Assembly (NCBI GenBank): GCA_900547855.1 | Contig: URIK01000093.1 | Coordinates: forward strand, 1 to 7,458 | Reading direction: 5' to 3' | DNA: 7,458 bases | Source: an uncultured Collinsella sp. | GTDB taxonomy: Bacteria > Actinomycetota > Coriobacteriia > Coriobacteriales > Coriobacteriaceae | Shown: positions 1 through 6,507 of the stretch, piece by piece | Layout of the letters: the number at the start of each line of letters is the position of its first letter | How positions within the stretch are numbered: position 1 is the stretch's first letter | Notes under the pieces: model-generated | Databases searched by the model: none | Told to the model about the DNA's origin: nothing | Seen by the model: the letters and a program-made list of their open reading frames with translations, nothing else | Position numbers and translations under genes: made by a program

Positions 1-47
1 CTACACTCGACTAGTCGTCGGCAGCGTCAGATGTGTATAAGAGACAG
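1..47 (+). other. Nextera/Tn5 sequencing adapter with i5 index (artefact)
   Basis: This is synthetic library sequence, not genome. In order it holds the end of the P5 flank (CTACAC, 1-6), an 8-base index TCGACTAG (7-14), the Nextera Read 1 segment TCGTCGGCAGCGTC (15-28) and the 19-base Tn5 mosaic end AGATGTGTATAAGAGACAG (29-47). From memory the index matches Nextera index S513. The genomic insert begins at base 48. Any protein containing the string MYKRQ or ending in SLIHI here is translated adapter. Confidence 0.98.
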
Positions 48-389
48 GATGTGTCCCCACACGGCAGCCAGGCAAATGACGCCGAGCATCCAATCGCCGG
101 CGGCACCCGGAGCCATGATGCTTACAGGGAAGCCATAGCCCACGCTCGCGATGAGCGGACGCGCGATAAGGATGCAGATGGCGCCCTTAAGGCAGTCGAG
201 CAGCAGCGTGAGCGCGGCCACCTTGGGACCGGCCACGCGCAGCGCGTTGGTGGTGCCGATGTTGCCGGAGCCAGCCTTGCGAATGTCAGTGTGGTTGAAC
301 ACGCGGCCCAAGATCAGGCCAAACGGAATCGCCCCGATAAAGAACGAGACCACGGCGCAGATGGCGGTCAGCAGAATCGGATTATGCAT
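48..389 (-). CDS. plsY: PlsY, acyl-phosphate:glycerol-3-phosphate acyltransferase (3' end missing)
   Basis: PlsY is an inner-membrane enzyme that moves an acyl group from acyl-phosphate to glycerol-3-phosphate, giving lysophosphatidate, the first committed step of phospholipid synthesis in most Gram-positives. Only the first 114 residues are present; the family is usually near 200. Visible are an N-terminal membrane segment (about 5-30), the phosphate-binding signature GSGNIGTTNALR (40-51), a second hydrophobic segment (about 56-80) with the DCLKG motif (65-69), and a third (about 98-112) ending in WGHI just where adapter begins. The glycine-rich KGGK-type motif and the C-terminus lie off the fragment. 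The ATG at 387-389 is chosen because it starts the conserved sequence and has GAAGGAG (397-403) 7 bases upstream. It overlaps the der stop by 8 bases (ATGCATAA), which suggests translational coupling. The truncation is due to library fragmentation, not to mutation. Confidence 0.95.
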
Positions 390-1716
390 CCTTTTGCTCC
401 TTCTTCCTAAAGAAGAGTCGAATGGGTGTGCCAGCAAAGTCGAAGGTCGAGCGCATGCGGTTCTCTACGTAGCGCTGGTAGGTGTCGTTGACCAGGTCGC
501 TGTGGTTGACGAAGAATGTGAACGTCGGCGGGTTGACGCCCGTCTGGGTCACGTAGTGCATACGCAGGCGGCGCTTGCCGTCCACCACGGTATGACCGAA
601 CTCGCGCAGGTCGGTGAGGAACGTGTTGAGGCGTGAGGTGCTGATCTTTTGCGAGCGCGTCTTCTCGGCAGCGTCTACCATTGCCCAGATCTTCTCGACG
701 CTGCGGCCAGTGAGGGCAGAGATGCGCAGGTACTGGGCCCAGGGAGCCATGACGCCCAGACGGCGGTCGACAGTCTCCATGCAGGCCTCGCGCTTACGGT
801 CGTCGTCGAGCAGGTCCCACTTGTTGAGCAGCACTACGATGGCGCAACCGCGCTCGATGGCAAGGCCCATGACCTTCTGGTCCTGCTCGGTAACGCCCAC
901 GGAGGCGTCAACGACGAGCAGCGCCACGTCGGCGCGGTCGATGGCGCGCAGGCCGCGGACCATGGAGTAGTACTCGATGTTCTCGTACACGGTGCTCTTC
1001 TTGCGAATGCCCGCGGTGTCGACCATGCGGTAGTGCTTGCCGTTGCGCTCCACGACGGTGTCGATGGCGTCGCGCGTCGTGCCGGCAATGTTGGACACGA
1101 TAGAGCGGTCGGCGCCCAGGATGCGGTTGAACAGCGAGGACTTACCGGCGTTGGGGCGGCCGATGATGGCCACGTTCAGCGCATCGGGGAACTCGTCGGC
1201 AATCTCGTCCTCCTCCTCGGGCAACAGGGCCACGATATCATCGAGCAGGTCGCCCGTGCCGTGGCCATGCAGGGCCGAGAGCGGCGTGGGCTCGCCGATG
1301 CCGAGCGAATAGAACTCCCAGATGCTGTCGTTTTCGCGATCGGGGTTGTCGAGCTTGTTCACCAGCAGAAAGACCGGCTTGTCGCAGCGCTTGAGCATGC
1401 GGGCGACCGACTCGTCCTCCTCGGTGACGCCGGTGCGGCCGTCGACCACAAACAAGATGACGGCGGCTTCCTCGGCGGCGGCGAGCGCCTGGTCGCGGAT
1501 GGACGTGGCAAACACGTCATCGCTTTTGAGCGGCTCGATGCCGCCCGTGTCGACGATGGTGAACTCGCGGCCGTTCCAATCGGCCGTGTGGTACGAGCGG
1601 TCGCGCGTGACGCCGCGAGACTCGTGGACGATGGCGTCCGAGGTCTGGGCCAGGCGGTTAACGAGCGTGGACTTGCCCACGTTGGGGCGTCCGACGACGG
1701 CGACGATAGGTTTCAT
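382..1716 (-). CDS. der: Der (EngA), double-domain ribosome assembly GTPase
   Basis: Der is an essential GTPase with two G domains in tandem that binds the 50S subunit precursor and is needed for its late assembly. The 444-residue protein is of normal length and complete. G domain 1 shows Walker A GRPNVGKS (9-16), VTRDR (36-40), DTGG (56-59) and NKLD (120-123). An acidic linker (about 166-177) follows. G domain 2 shows GRPNAGKSS (186-194), TTRD (213-216), DTAG (233-236), NKWD (298-301) and SAL (333-335). The C-terminal KH-like domain covers about 355-440 and ends in a basic FRKKEQK stretch. The start at the ATG 1714-1716 is fixed by the family N-terminus (MKPIVAVVGRPN) and by AAAGGAG (1722-1728), which overlaps the upstream stop; the 57-codon extension upstream is out-of-frame coding of the neighbour. 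The gap to the DUF512 gene is 10 bases and the gene overlaps plsY by 8. All nucleotide-binding motifs are intact. Confidence 0.98.
   Translation of the reverse strand: MKPIVAVVGRPNVGKSTLVNRLAQTSDAIVHESRGVTRDRSYHTADWNGREFTIVDTGGIEPLKSDDVFATSIRDQALAAAEEAAVILFVVDGRTGVTEEDESVARMLKRCDKPVFLLVNKLDNPDRENDSIWEFYSLGIGEPTPLSALHGHGTGDLLDDIVALLPEEEDEIADEFPDALNVAIIGRPNAGKSSLFNRILGADRSIVSNIAGTTRDAIDTVVERNGKHYRMVDTAGIRKKSTVYENIEYYSMVRGLRAIDRADVALLVVDASVGVTEQDQKVMGLAIERGCAIVVLLNKWDLLDDDRKREACMETVDRRLGVMAPWAQYLRISALTGRSVEKIWAMVDAAEKTRSQKISTSRLNTFLTDLREFGHTVVDGKRRLRMHYVTQTGVNPPTFTFFVNHSDLVNDTYQRYVENRMRSTFDFAGTPIRLFFRKKEQKDA
397..403 (-). promoter_or_regulatory. Ribosome binding site of plsY inside der
   Basis: GAAGGAG on the minus strand, 7 bases before the plsY ATG. 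It lies within the last codons of der (the Lys-Lys-Glu run), so the coding sequence of der also carries the plsY start signal. It supports the start at 389 rather than the in-frame ATG at 437 inside der. Confidence 0.8.
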
Positions 1717-1721
1717 CTGCT

Positions 1722-1728
1722 CTCCTTT
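1722..1728 (-). promoter_or_regulatory. Ribosome binding site of der
   Basis: AAAGGAG on the minus strand, 5 bases before the der ATG. Two of its bases are part of the TAA stop of the upstream DUF512 gene, so termination and re-initiation sites are fused. It decides the der start at 1716 over the longer in-frame option reaching 1887. Confidence 0.85.
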
Positions 1729-3169
1729 AATGGGTAGGGTCAGCGGAAATAGTAGAGTCGGCAGGCACAATGCCAAGGATGTGCTCCAGGGTATCGAGCA
1801 GCTCATGCGGCATGGTCGACACCACATGAACCTCGGCGCCGCGACTGGTAAGGCTTGCGAGTAAATCGTCACGATGATACTCGTCAAGCGTCATGCCGTC
1901 AGCGTTGAACATGAGCTTAGGCACAAAGAGCATAACCCCCGACAGGTCTTGTGGCAGCTGCTCCAGAATGTCACACGCGACGATGAGGCCGGTCACGTCC
2001 ACGTTGCCGCCAAAGTAGCGGTTCTTGATGGCTGTGACGGTGCCGGCGAGACCATGCGGCGACTCCACAAAGCGCGCCACGGTATCGTGTGCGCTGGCGC
2101 CCGAGAGGCACAGCAGGTGCTGGCTGCGGGCGGCGATGGCCTCGCGGACGCGGGCCAGTCGCTCGGCATCGGTAGTCAGCACGTCGTCGGTCTCATCCAG
2201 ATACGAGCGGATCATGCCGATGCCGTCGTAGTACTGCGGGTAACCGTCGTAAAAGTCCGCCTCGGGAGGATCGATGCCGGCGTCCAGATAGAATTCGTCG
2301 CTCATCTGGAAGGTGTGGCGGCCAAAGCGCTCATAGGCACGATCCTGGAAGGGCCTGATCATGGCGATGGTCTCGCGTGCCAGCTCGGGTTTGTCGCTGT
2401 AGGACCAGCTAAAACGGTTCTGATGCTTGGTAAAACCGAGCGGCACAATGCCCAGGCTGGTGATTTGCTCGTGCTCCTCGCAAAAGCGCAGAGTCTTTTC
2501 CAGCTCCTCGCCGTCGTTCATGCCGGGGCACAACACGATCTGCGCATGAATCTCTATGCCGGCGGCCATGATGGCCTCGAGCACATCCATGCCGCGCTGG
2601 GCGTTGCGGCCCATCATACGACGGCGGACGTCGGGGCTCACGGCATGGACCGACACGTTCATAGGGCTCATGTTGCGTTGGATGACGTTTTCCACGTCCT
2701 CGTCGGTGAGGTTCGTGAGCGTGACGAAGTTGCCCTGTAAAAAGCTCAGACGATAGTCGTCGTCGCGGATGTAGAGCGTGGAGCGGCCGCCCTTGGGCAG
2801 CATGGTCATAAAGCAGAACACGCAGGCGTTCACACAGGTACGCATGCCGTCAAAGATGGGGCCGTCGAACTCCAGGCCCCAGTCCTCGCCCGGGAAGCGG
2901 TCGAGCTCGACGGAGGTGACGGTGTTGTCGCGTGGGTCGAAAACCTCGAGGTCGACGGTATCATCGTCGGCCTCCCAAAGCCATACGATCATGTCGGTGA
3001 GCTGCTCGCCGTTGACCGTGAGCACGCGCATGCCCGGCTCGATACCCACATCCCATGCGGGCGACTCGGGACGCACGTTCTTAACGAGCGCGCCCTCACC
3101 CGGCTCGGGGTCGCGGCTGCGCCCGTAATCGGCCACCTCGGCGGCGTATGCGGGTACGGTCTGGTCCAT
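1727..3169 (-). CDS. DUF512 family radical-SAM protein with PDZ-like N-terminus, function unknown
   Basis: The protein has 480 residues. A PDZ-like region covers about 26-100 (VKNVRPESPAWDVGIEPGMR, then VNGEQL). A radical-SAM core follows with the cluster-binding CxxxCxxC motif as C112, C116 and C119 (TCVNACVFCF), and strand motifs such as NVSVHAVSPDVRR (171-183) and IVLCPGMNDG (211-220). The C-terminal DUF512 part has FQMSDEFYLDAGIDPP (287-302), YPQYYDGIGMIRSY (310-323), FGGNVDVTGLI (386-396) and a final MLFVPKLMFNADGMTLDEYH (413-432). Family members are often labelled Fe-S oxidoreductase and often sit next to der in Gram-positives, but I know of no established reaction. The three Cys indicate a [4Fe-4S] cluster and S-adenosylmethionine cleavage; the substrate is unknown. 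No signal peptide or membrane segment is seen, so it is probably cytoplasmic. The chosen ATG (3167-3169) is 2 bases after the ispH stop; its best Shine-Dalgarno is 14 bases away, longer than usual, so coupling to ispH translation is likely. Confidence 0.93.
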   Translation of the reverse strand: MDQTVPAYAAEVADYGRSRDPEPGEGALVKNVRPESPAWDVGIEPGMRVLTVNGEQLTDMIVWLWEADDDTVDLEVFDPRDNTVTSVELDRFPGEDWGLEFDGPIFDGMRTCVNACVFCFMTMLPKGGRSTLYIRDDDYRLSFLQGNFVTLTNLTDEDVENVIQRNMSPMNVSVHAVSPDVRRRMMGRNAQRGMDVLEAIMAAGIEIHAQIVLCPGMNDGEELEKTLRFCEEHEQITSLGIVPLGFTKHQNRFSWSYSDKPELARETIAMIRPFQDRAYERFGRHTFQMSDEFYLDAGIDPPEADFYDGYPQYYDGIGMIRSYLDETDDVLTTDAERLARVREAIAARSQHLLCLSGASAHDTVARFVESPHGLAGTVTAIKNRYFGGNVDVTGLIVACDILEQLPQDLSGVMLFVPKLMFNADGMTLDEYHRDDLLASLTSRGAEVHVVSTMPHELLDTLEHILGIVPADSTISADPTH

Positions 3170-3171
3170 GG

Positions 3172-4071
3172 TTAGCGGCAAAGCTCCTTGATGCGCGTGA
3201 CGGCGCGTTCGATGTGTTCTTGTGGGGTGGAGGCTCCGGCAGTGATGCCGATGTGGTGAGCGTCGGTAAACCACGCGGCCTGGAGCTCGGAAGCTTCCTC
3301 GATGTGATACGTGCGCTCGCAGGCGTCTGCGCAAATCTGCGCCAGGCGGCGGGTGTTGCCCGAGTTCTTGCCGCCCACGACGACCATGCAGTCGCAACGG
3401 TTGGCAAGTGTGGCTGCTGCCTGTTGACGCTCACTCGTGGCGGCGCAGATGGTGTTGATCACACGCAGCTCCTGCACGCGTGGGGTGATAGCGGCCACGA
3501 CCTCGGCGAGGTTCTGCGCGGTCTGGGTGGTCTGCACGACGAGGCCTACCTTGCCCTTGAACGACAAGGCGTTGGCGTCGGCGGCACAGCTCACGACCTG
3601 CGCATCAGTGCCGGCGTGGCCCAGGATGCCCTCCACCTCGGGGTGACCTGGCTCGCCTACGACCACCACGCGGTAGCCCTCGCGCACCAGACGCTCGGCT
3701 GCCATATGGACCTTCTTCACGTAAGGGCAGGTGGCGTCGACGACGTTAAGGCTACGCTTGCGGGCAGCATCGATGACCTGCGGCACCACGCCGTGGGCGC
3801 GGATGATTACGGTGCCCGACGCTGCGTCGTCCAGGGTTTCGGCCAAGCCAACGCCTGCCTCAGCGAGCTCGCGCACCACGATGGGGTTATGGATGAGCGG
3901 ACCCAAGGTATGGACCTGAGTGCTCTCCCCTGCCTGCGGCGCGGCGGCCAGCGCCATGTCGAGCGCACGCTGTACGCCGTAGCAAGTGCCGGCGTGGGCG
4001 GCGATCTCGATGGTAGGCGCGGTTGCCTGGTCGGACGCGGTCGCGGCAGTGTTCGTCACGTTCTCGCTCAT
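3172..4071 (-). CDS. ispH: IspH (LytB), 4-hydroxy-3-methylbut-2-enyl diphosphate reductase
   Basis: IspH is the iron-sulphur enzyme of the last step of the MEP pathway; it reduces HMBPP to isopentenyl and dimethylallyl diphosphate in the cytoplasm. The 299-residue protein is a usual length. The three cluster ligands are C30 (AGTCYGVQRA), C115 (DATCPYVKK) and C209 (NTICAATSERQ). Substrate-binding His residues are H61 (LGPLIHN), H93 (RAHG) and H143, and the catalytic Glu is E145 in GHPEVEG. Further conserved stretches are VVGGKNSGNTRRL (231-243) and ITAGASTP (276-283). The first 20 residues are a Thr/Ala-rich tail before the usual family start. In the first ligand motif Thr replaces the common Phe before Cys. 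The ATG at 4069-4071 lies 2 bases after the plsC stop and has only a weak CAGG 8 bases upstream (4080-4083), so coupling to plsC is likely. A GTG at 4101 would add 10 residues inside plsC and is less likely. Confidence 0.97.
   Translation of the reverse strand: MSENVTNTAATASDQATAPTIEIAAHAGTCYGVQRALDMALAAAPQAGESTQVHTLGPLIHNPIVVRELAEAGVGLAETLDDAASGTVIIRAHGVVPQVIDAARKRSLNVVDATCPYVKKVHMAAERLVREGYRVVVVGEPGHPEVEGILGHAGTDAQVVSCAADANALSFKGKVGLVVQTTQTAQNLAEVVAAITPRVQELRVINTICAATSERQQAAATLANRCDCMVVVGGKNSGNTRRLAQICADACERTYHIEEASELQAAWFTDAHHIGITAGASTPQEHIERAVTRIKELCR
3184..3189 (-). promoter_or_regulatory. Distant ribosome binding site of the DUF512 gene
   Basis: AAGGAG on the minus strand lies within the last ispH codons, 14 bases before the ATG at 3169. 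The spacing is longer than the common 5-9 bases. An in-frame TTG lies between the two but is only 2 bases from the motif. The alternative is re-initiation by ribosomes that stop at the ispH TAA 2 bases upstream. Confidence 0.5.
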
Positions 4072-4073
4072 GG

Positions 4074-4802
4074 CTAGAACCTGCCCGGATGCTCGGCGCA
4101 CAGCTCGTCTCGCATGGCGTAGACGCGGTTCATGGCCTCGGACTCAAACCATTCCAGGCGCTCCGTGCGCTTAAGCCCGGCCGGTGCGTCGGAAAGCGAG
4201 ACGGCCTTGCCGGCGCGGATCCAGCACTTCTTGGGACGCATGATCTTTTTGCCCGCGGGCGTGATGTCGGACCAGCCGCAGATGGCGAGCGGGTTTACAG
4301 GTGCCTTTCCCATCTGGGCGATGAGCGCAAAACCGCCGTGGACCTCGGGCTTGATCTCGCGCGAGCGGATGCGCGTGCCCTCGGGGAAGATCAGGACGTC
4401 CTCGCCGCGCTGCAGCGCATGCTGAGCGGCGCGCAAGCACTTCATATCGGCAGTACCACGCTCCACGGGGATGCCGCCAACGCGGCTAAAGGCCCAGCGC
4501 ACAATCTTGCTCTTGGCGAACTCGGACTTAAAGATGGGCCGAATGCGGCGCCCCCCAAAGAACAGCGCCGTCTCCACGGCCAAGAGCTCGGCCATCGAGG
4601 TGTGGTTGCAGATGACCACGCTGCCGCGGCCTTCTTGGCGCTCAAACAGTAGGTCGGCGTCCTCTACCTTCCAGCGCCACATGAGTTTGGAGAAGGCCCA
4701 AAGGATGGCCATGACTACGACGACGGTGCCGCGGATGAGCGCCGGGAACTCGGCGTAGGGGGCGTTGTAATAATCCTCGGGCGTCTGCTTAAACAGGCGC
4801 AT
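4074..4802 (-). CDS. plsC: PlsC-type 1-acyl-glycerol-3-phosphate acyltransferase with an HX4E motif
   Basis: Enzymes of this family acylate the 2-position of lysophosphatidate to make phosphatidate at the membrane. The 242-residue protein shows a hydrophobic membrane anchor (about 24-42), block I NHTSMAELLAVE (66-77), block II around FKSEFAKSKIVRW (91-103), GGIPVERG (109-116), the phosphate-binding block FPEGTRIRS (139-147), and NPLAI (170-174). The catalytic pair is normally HX4D; here the residue four after H67 is E72, read as GAG at 4587-4589. The rest of the fold motifs are intact, so an active enzyme is plausible, though a changed substrate cannot be excluded. The ATG at 4800-4802 follows a perfect Shine-Dalgarno that overlaps the cmk stop; the gap to cmk is 3 bases and to ispH 2 bases. 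The gene name is by family and context (plsY is in the same operon); a broader label of lysophospholipid acyltransferase is the cautious alternative. Confidence 0.9.
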   Translation of the reverse strand: MRLFKQTPEDYYNAPYAEFPALIRGTVVVVMAILWAFSKLMWRWKVEDADLLFERQEGRGSVVICNHTSMAELLAVETALFFGGRRIRPIFKSEFAKSKIVRWAFSRVGGIPVERGTADMKCLRAAQHALQRGEDVLIFPEGTRIRSREIKPEVHGGFALIAQMGKAPVNPLAICGWSDITPAGKKIMRPKKCWIRAGKAVSLSDAPAGLKRTERLEWFESEAMNRVYAMRDELCAEHPGRF

Positions 4803-4805
4803 GGG

Positions 4806-5492
4806 CTACCTCCTTTGTTTGATGAGGTCCTCGATAATGCGGACGACCTCGTCGATAGTGTGGGCGGTGGAGTCGACGTGCACGGCGTCCTCGGCGGGCA
4901 CGAGCGGCGCGACCTCGCGGCTGCTGTCGAGCTTATCGCGTTGCTTGAGGGCGTCGAGGGTCTCGTCGACCTCGGCCTCGAGCTGCTCGGACGTGAGCGG
5001 CTGGGCGTCGTTTTGGTGACGCTGCAGCACGCGGCGGCGGGCGCGCTCACGCGGGTCGGCGGTCAGGAAGACCTTGACCTGCGCGTTAGGGAACACGACG
5101 GTACCGATGTCGCGACCCTCGGCGACGATATCGCGGTCCTCGGCGGCGCGGCGCTGGTGGATGAGCATGGCGGCGCGCACGCCCGGATAGGCCGAGACCT
5201 TGGACACGTTGGCGTCGACCTGCGGGGTGCGGATGGCGGCCGAAGCGTCCTGGCCGTCAATGGTCAGGCGCGTGTCCTCGCCGGTGCCGTTGGTAAAGCG
5301 GATCTCGATTTGCTCGGCGAGGGCGTCGATTGCCGCCTCGTCGTCCAAATCGATGCCACGGTCGAGCGCGGCGAAGGTGACGGCGCGATACATGGCGCCC
5401 GTGTCGAGCTTGTTAAAGCCCAGCTGGCGGGCGATCTCCTTGGCGATGGTGGACTTGCCGGAACCGGCGGGGCCGTCGATGGCGACGATCAT
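4806..5492 (-). CDS. cmk: Cmk, (d)CMP kinase
   Basis: Cytidylate kinase transfers phosphate from ATP to CMP or dCMP, feeding the pyrimidine and CDP pools needed for nucleic acids and for CDP-activated lipids. The 228-residue protein is the usual length for the bacterial type. Visible are the P-loop GPAGSGKST (7-15), the LDTGAMYRA motif (29-37), TPQVDANVSKVSAYPGVR (89-106, the CMP-binding insert region), EGRDIGTVVFP (125-135), FLTADPRERARRR (142-154, lid with arginines), and a C-terminal VDSTAHTIDEVV (206-217). The start at ATG 5490-5492 begins the conserved N-terminus MIVAIDGPAG and has AAAGGAAG (5499-5506) 6 bases upstream. It is followed 3 bases later by plsC and preceded by the longest gap of the cluster (66 bases). 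Neighbouring rluB and scpAB is a common arrangement in Gram-positives. Confidence 0.98.
   Translation of the reverse strand: MIVAIDGPAGSGKSTIAKEIARQLGFNKLDTGAMYRAVTFAALDRGIDLDDEAAIDALAEQIEIRFTNGTGEDTRLTIDGQDASAAIRTPQVDANVSKVSAYPGVRAAMLIHQRRAAEDRDIVAEGRDIGTVVFPNAQVKVFLTADPRERARRRVLQRHQNDAQPLTSEQLEAEVDETLDALKQRDKLDSSREVAPLVPAEDAVHVDSTAHTIDEVVRIIEDLIKQRR
4808..4816 (-). promoter_or_regulatory. Near-perfect ribosome binding site of plsC
   Basis: AAAGGAGGT on the minus strand, 5 bases before the plsC ATG. It is the strongest Shine-Dalgarno in the window, and its last base is the first base of the cmk TAG stop. plsC could thus be translated well on its own, unlike ispH and the DUF512 gene downstream. 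Confidence 0.85.
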
Positions 5493-5558
5493 GCAATGCT
5501 TCCTTTCGATGGTTGACGTGCTGGTATGGTTCGCGGGCGTTGGGGCGCGGCGGATTGC
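5493..5558 (-). other. 66-base gap between the pseudouridine synthase gene and cmk
   Basis: This is the longest non-coding stretch of the insert. Next to cmk it holds the ribosome binding site AAAGGAAG (5499-5506). I see no stable hairpin followed by a T run, hence no intrinsic terminator, and no convincing -35/-10 pair on the minus strand. It is the most likely place for an internal promoter, but the bases do not show one clearly. Confidence 0.6.
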
Positions 5559-6485
5559 CTAGCCCGTGTAGCGCTCGCGGTAGGTGTTGCGCTTGGGCGC
5601 GGAGCCGTGGCTGCCGTGGTGACGCGTGCGGCTGGCGGGGGTTTCCTGGGGCTTGCCACCGCGCTTGGCGCTCGCCTGCTTGGGCGGGATGCCGCCGCTT
5701 TTGAGGATCTGCACCTCGCGGTCGGTGAGCTCGCGCCATGAGCCCTTGGCCACGCCCTCGAGCTCAAGGCCGGCAAAGTTGCAGCGATGCAGACGGATTA
5801 CCGGATGGTGAATCTTGCTCAACATGCGCTTAACCTGGTTTTTGCGACCCTCACGGATGATGACCTCCACGGCGGTGGTGCCGGGCTTGACGCCTTGCGG
5901 AGCCACGGCCACGGCCTCGCGCGCGTTAATGACGCGGCAGATCGCCGGCTGGCATAGGCCGTCATCGAGCTCGATGCCACGACGCAGCGGGTCTAGATCG
6001 CGGTCGGACAGCTCGCCGTCAACGAGTGCCTGGTAGGTCTTGTAGACGTGCTTGCTGGGGTGCAGCAGGTCCTGTGACAGGTCGCCGTCGGTGGTAAAGA
6101 GCAAAAGGCCCGTGGTGTCGCGGTCCAGGCGGCCCACCGGGAACAGTCCCGGAAAGCGGTCGCGGGGGACCAGGTCGGCCACACAAGGGCGCTCCTGCGG
6201 ATCGCTCATTGTGGTGAGGTAGCCGGTCGGCTTGTAGAGCATCAGGTACACGGCGCCCTGGTTGAGCTTGACGGGCATGCCGTCGACCTCGACGCGATCG
6301 TGGTCGACATCGACCTTGGTGCCTAGCTCGGTCGCGACCTGGCCGTTGACGGTCACGCGGCCGGCGGTCATCAGGTCCTCTGAGCCGCGGCGGCTCGCCA
6401 CGCCCGCGCGCGCCAAAAAACGCTGCAGGCGCATGGTGTGCGGATAGACGGGCTGGGCGTCGGTTGCGGGTGCTGCGTTGCCCAT
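5559..6485 (-). CDS. rluB: RluB-type 23S rRNA pseudouridine synthase (RsuA/RluB family)
   Basis: Family members convert a specific uridine of rRNA to pseudouridine, in RluB near the peptidyl-transferase centre of 23S rRNA. With the start chosen here the protein has 308 residues. It shows an S4 RNA-binding domain (about 18-65, MRLQRFLARAGVASRR), the linker YLMLYKPTGYLTT (80-92), the catalytic motif GRLDRDTTGLLLFTTDG (118-134) with catalytic D121, and the family motif REGRKNQVKRML (211-222). A C-terminal tail (about 265-308) is rich in Lys, Arg and His and likely disordered and RNA-binding. The start is uncertain: ATG 6483-6485 has GGGGAG 9 bases upstream; ATG 6519-6521 has GGAGG 6 bases upstream, would add 12 residues and would overlap the scpB stop; ATG at 6434 begins the conserved S4 domain but has no ribosome binding site. 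RluB is preferred over RsuA from the company of scpAB and cmk, which is usual for rluB; the target uridine is inference. Confidence 0.93.
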   Translation of the reverse strand: MGNAAPATDAQPVYPHTMRLQRFLARAGVASRRGSEDLMTAGRVTVNGQVATELGTKVDVDHDRVEVDGMPVKLNQGAVYLMLYKPTGYLTTMSDPQERPCVADLVPRDRFPGLFPVGRLDRDTTGLLLFTTDGDLSQDLLHPSKHVYKTYQALVDGELSDRDLDPLRRGIELDDGLCQPAICRVINAREAVAVAPQGVKPGTTAVEVIIREGRKNQVKRMLSKIHHPVIRLHRCNFAGLELEGVAKGSWRELTDREVQILKSGGIPPKQASAKRGGKPQETPASRTRHHGSHGSAPKRNTYRERYTG

Positions 6486-6494
6486 GGCGTGCGT

Positions 6495-6500
6495 CTCCCC
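6495..6500 (-). promoter_or_regulatory. Ribosome binding site supporting the 6485 start of rluB
   Basis: GGGGAG on the minus strand, 9 bases before the ATG at 6485, lying in the 22-base gap after the scpB stop (TAA at 6508-6510). A competing motif GGAGG (6528-6532), 6 bases before the ATG at 6521, lies inside the last scpB codons, where it also encodes part of the acidic tail, so it may be coincidental. Confidence 0.5.
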
Positions 6501-6507
6501 TACTTCG

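Noticed and set aside
649..1737. A 362-codon plus-strand reading frame antisense to der
   Set aside because: It lies wholly opposite der, has low-complexity Val/Ala/Asp/Gly/His composition typical of a GC-rich complementary frame, and shows no family motif or ribosome binding site worth trusting.
1717..1887. A 57-residue N-terminal extension of Der
   Set aside because: It is a second frame of the 3' end of the DUF512 gene; the family start and the ribosome binding site put the start at 1716.
1874..2740. A 288-codon plus-strand frame antisense to the DUF512 gene
   Set aside because: Same composition effect; the minus strand carries a continuous protein with radical-SAM and DUF512 motifs.
3170..3397. 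A 76-residue N-terminal extension of the DUF512 protein
   Set aside because: It reads through the 3' end of ispH in another frame and is Arg/His-rich, as antisense or shifted frames in this DNA are; the ATG at 3169 starts recognisable sequence.
3148..4077. A 309-codon plus-strand frame covering all of ispH
   Set aside because: Its length matches ispH because stop codons are rare in this antisense frame in GC-rich DNA. The minus-strand frame has all IspH motifs; the plus one has none.
4815..5516. A 233-codon plus-strand frame antisense to cmk
   Set aside because: A shadow rich in Asp, Gly, Leu and Val; cmk on the other strand is beyond doubt.
5493..5558. A possible promoter (TTGACG-like hexamer) in the gap before cmk
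   Set aside because: The TTGACG lies on the plus strand, pointing away from cmk, and no -10 element at a proper distance is seen on either strand.
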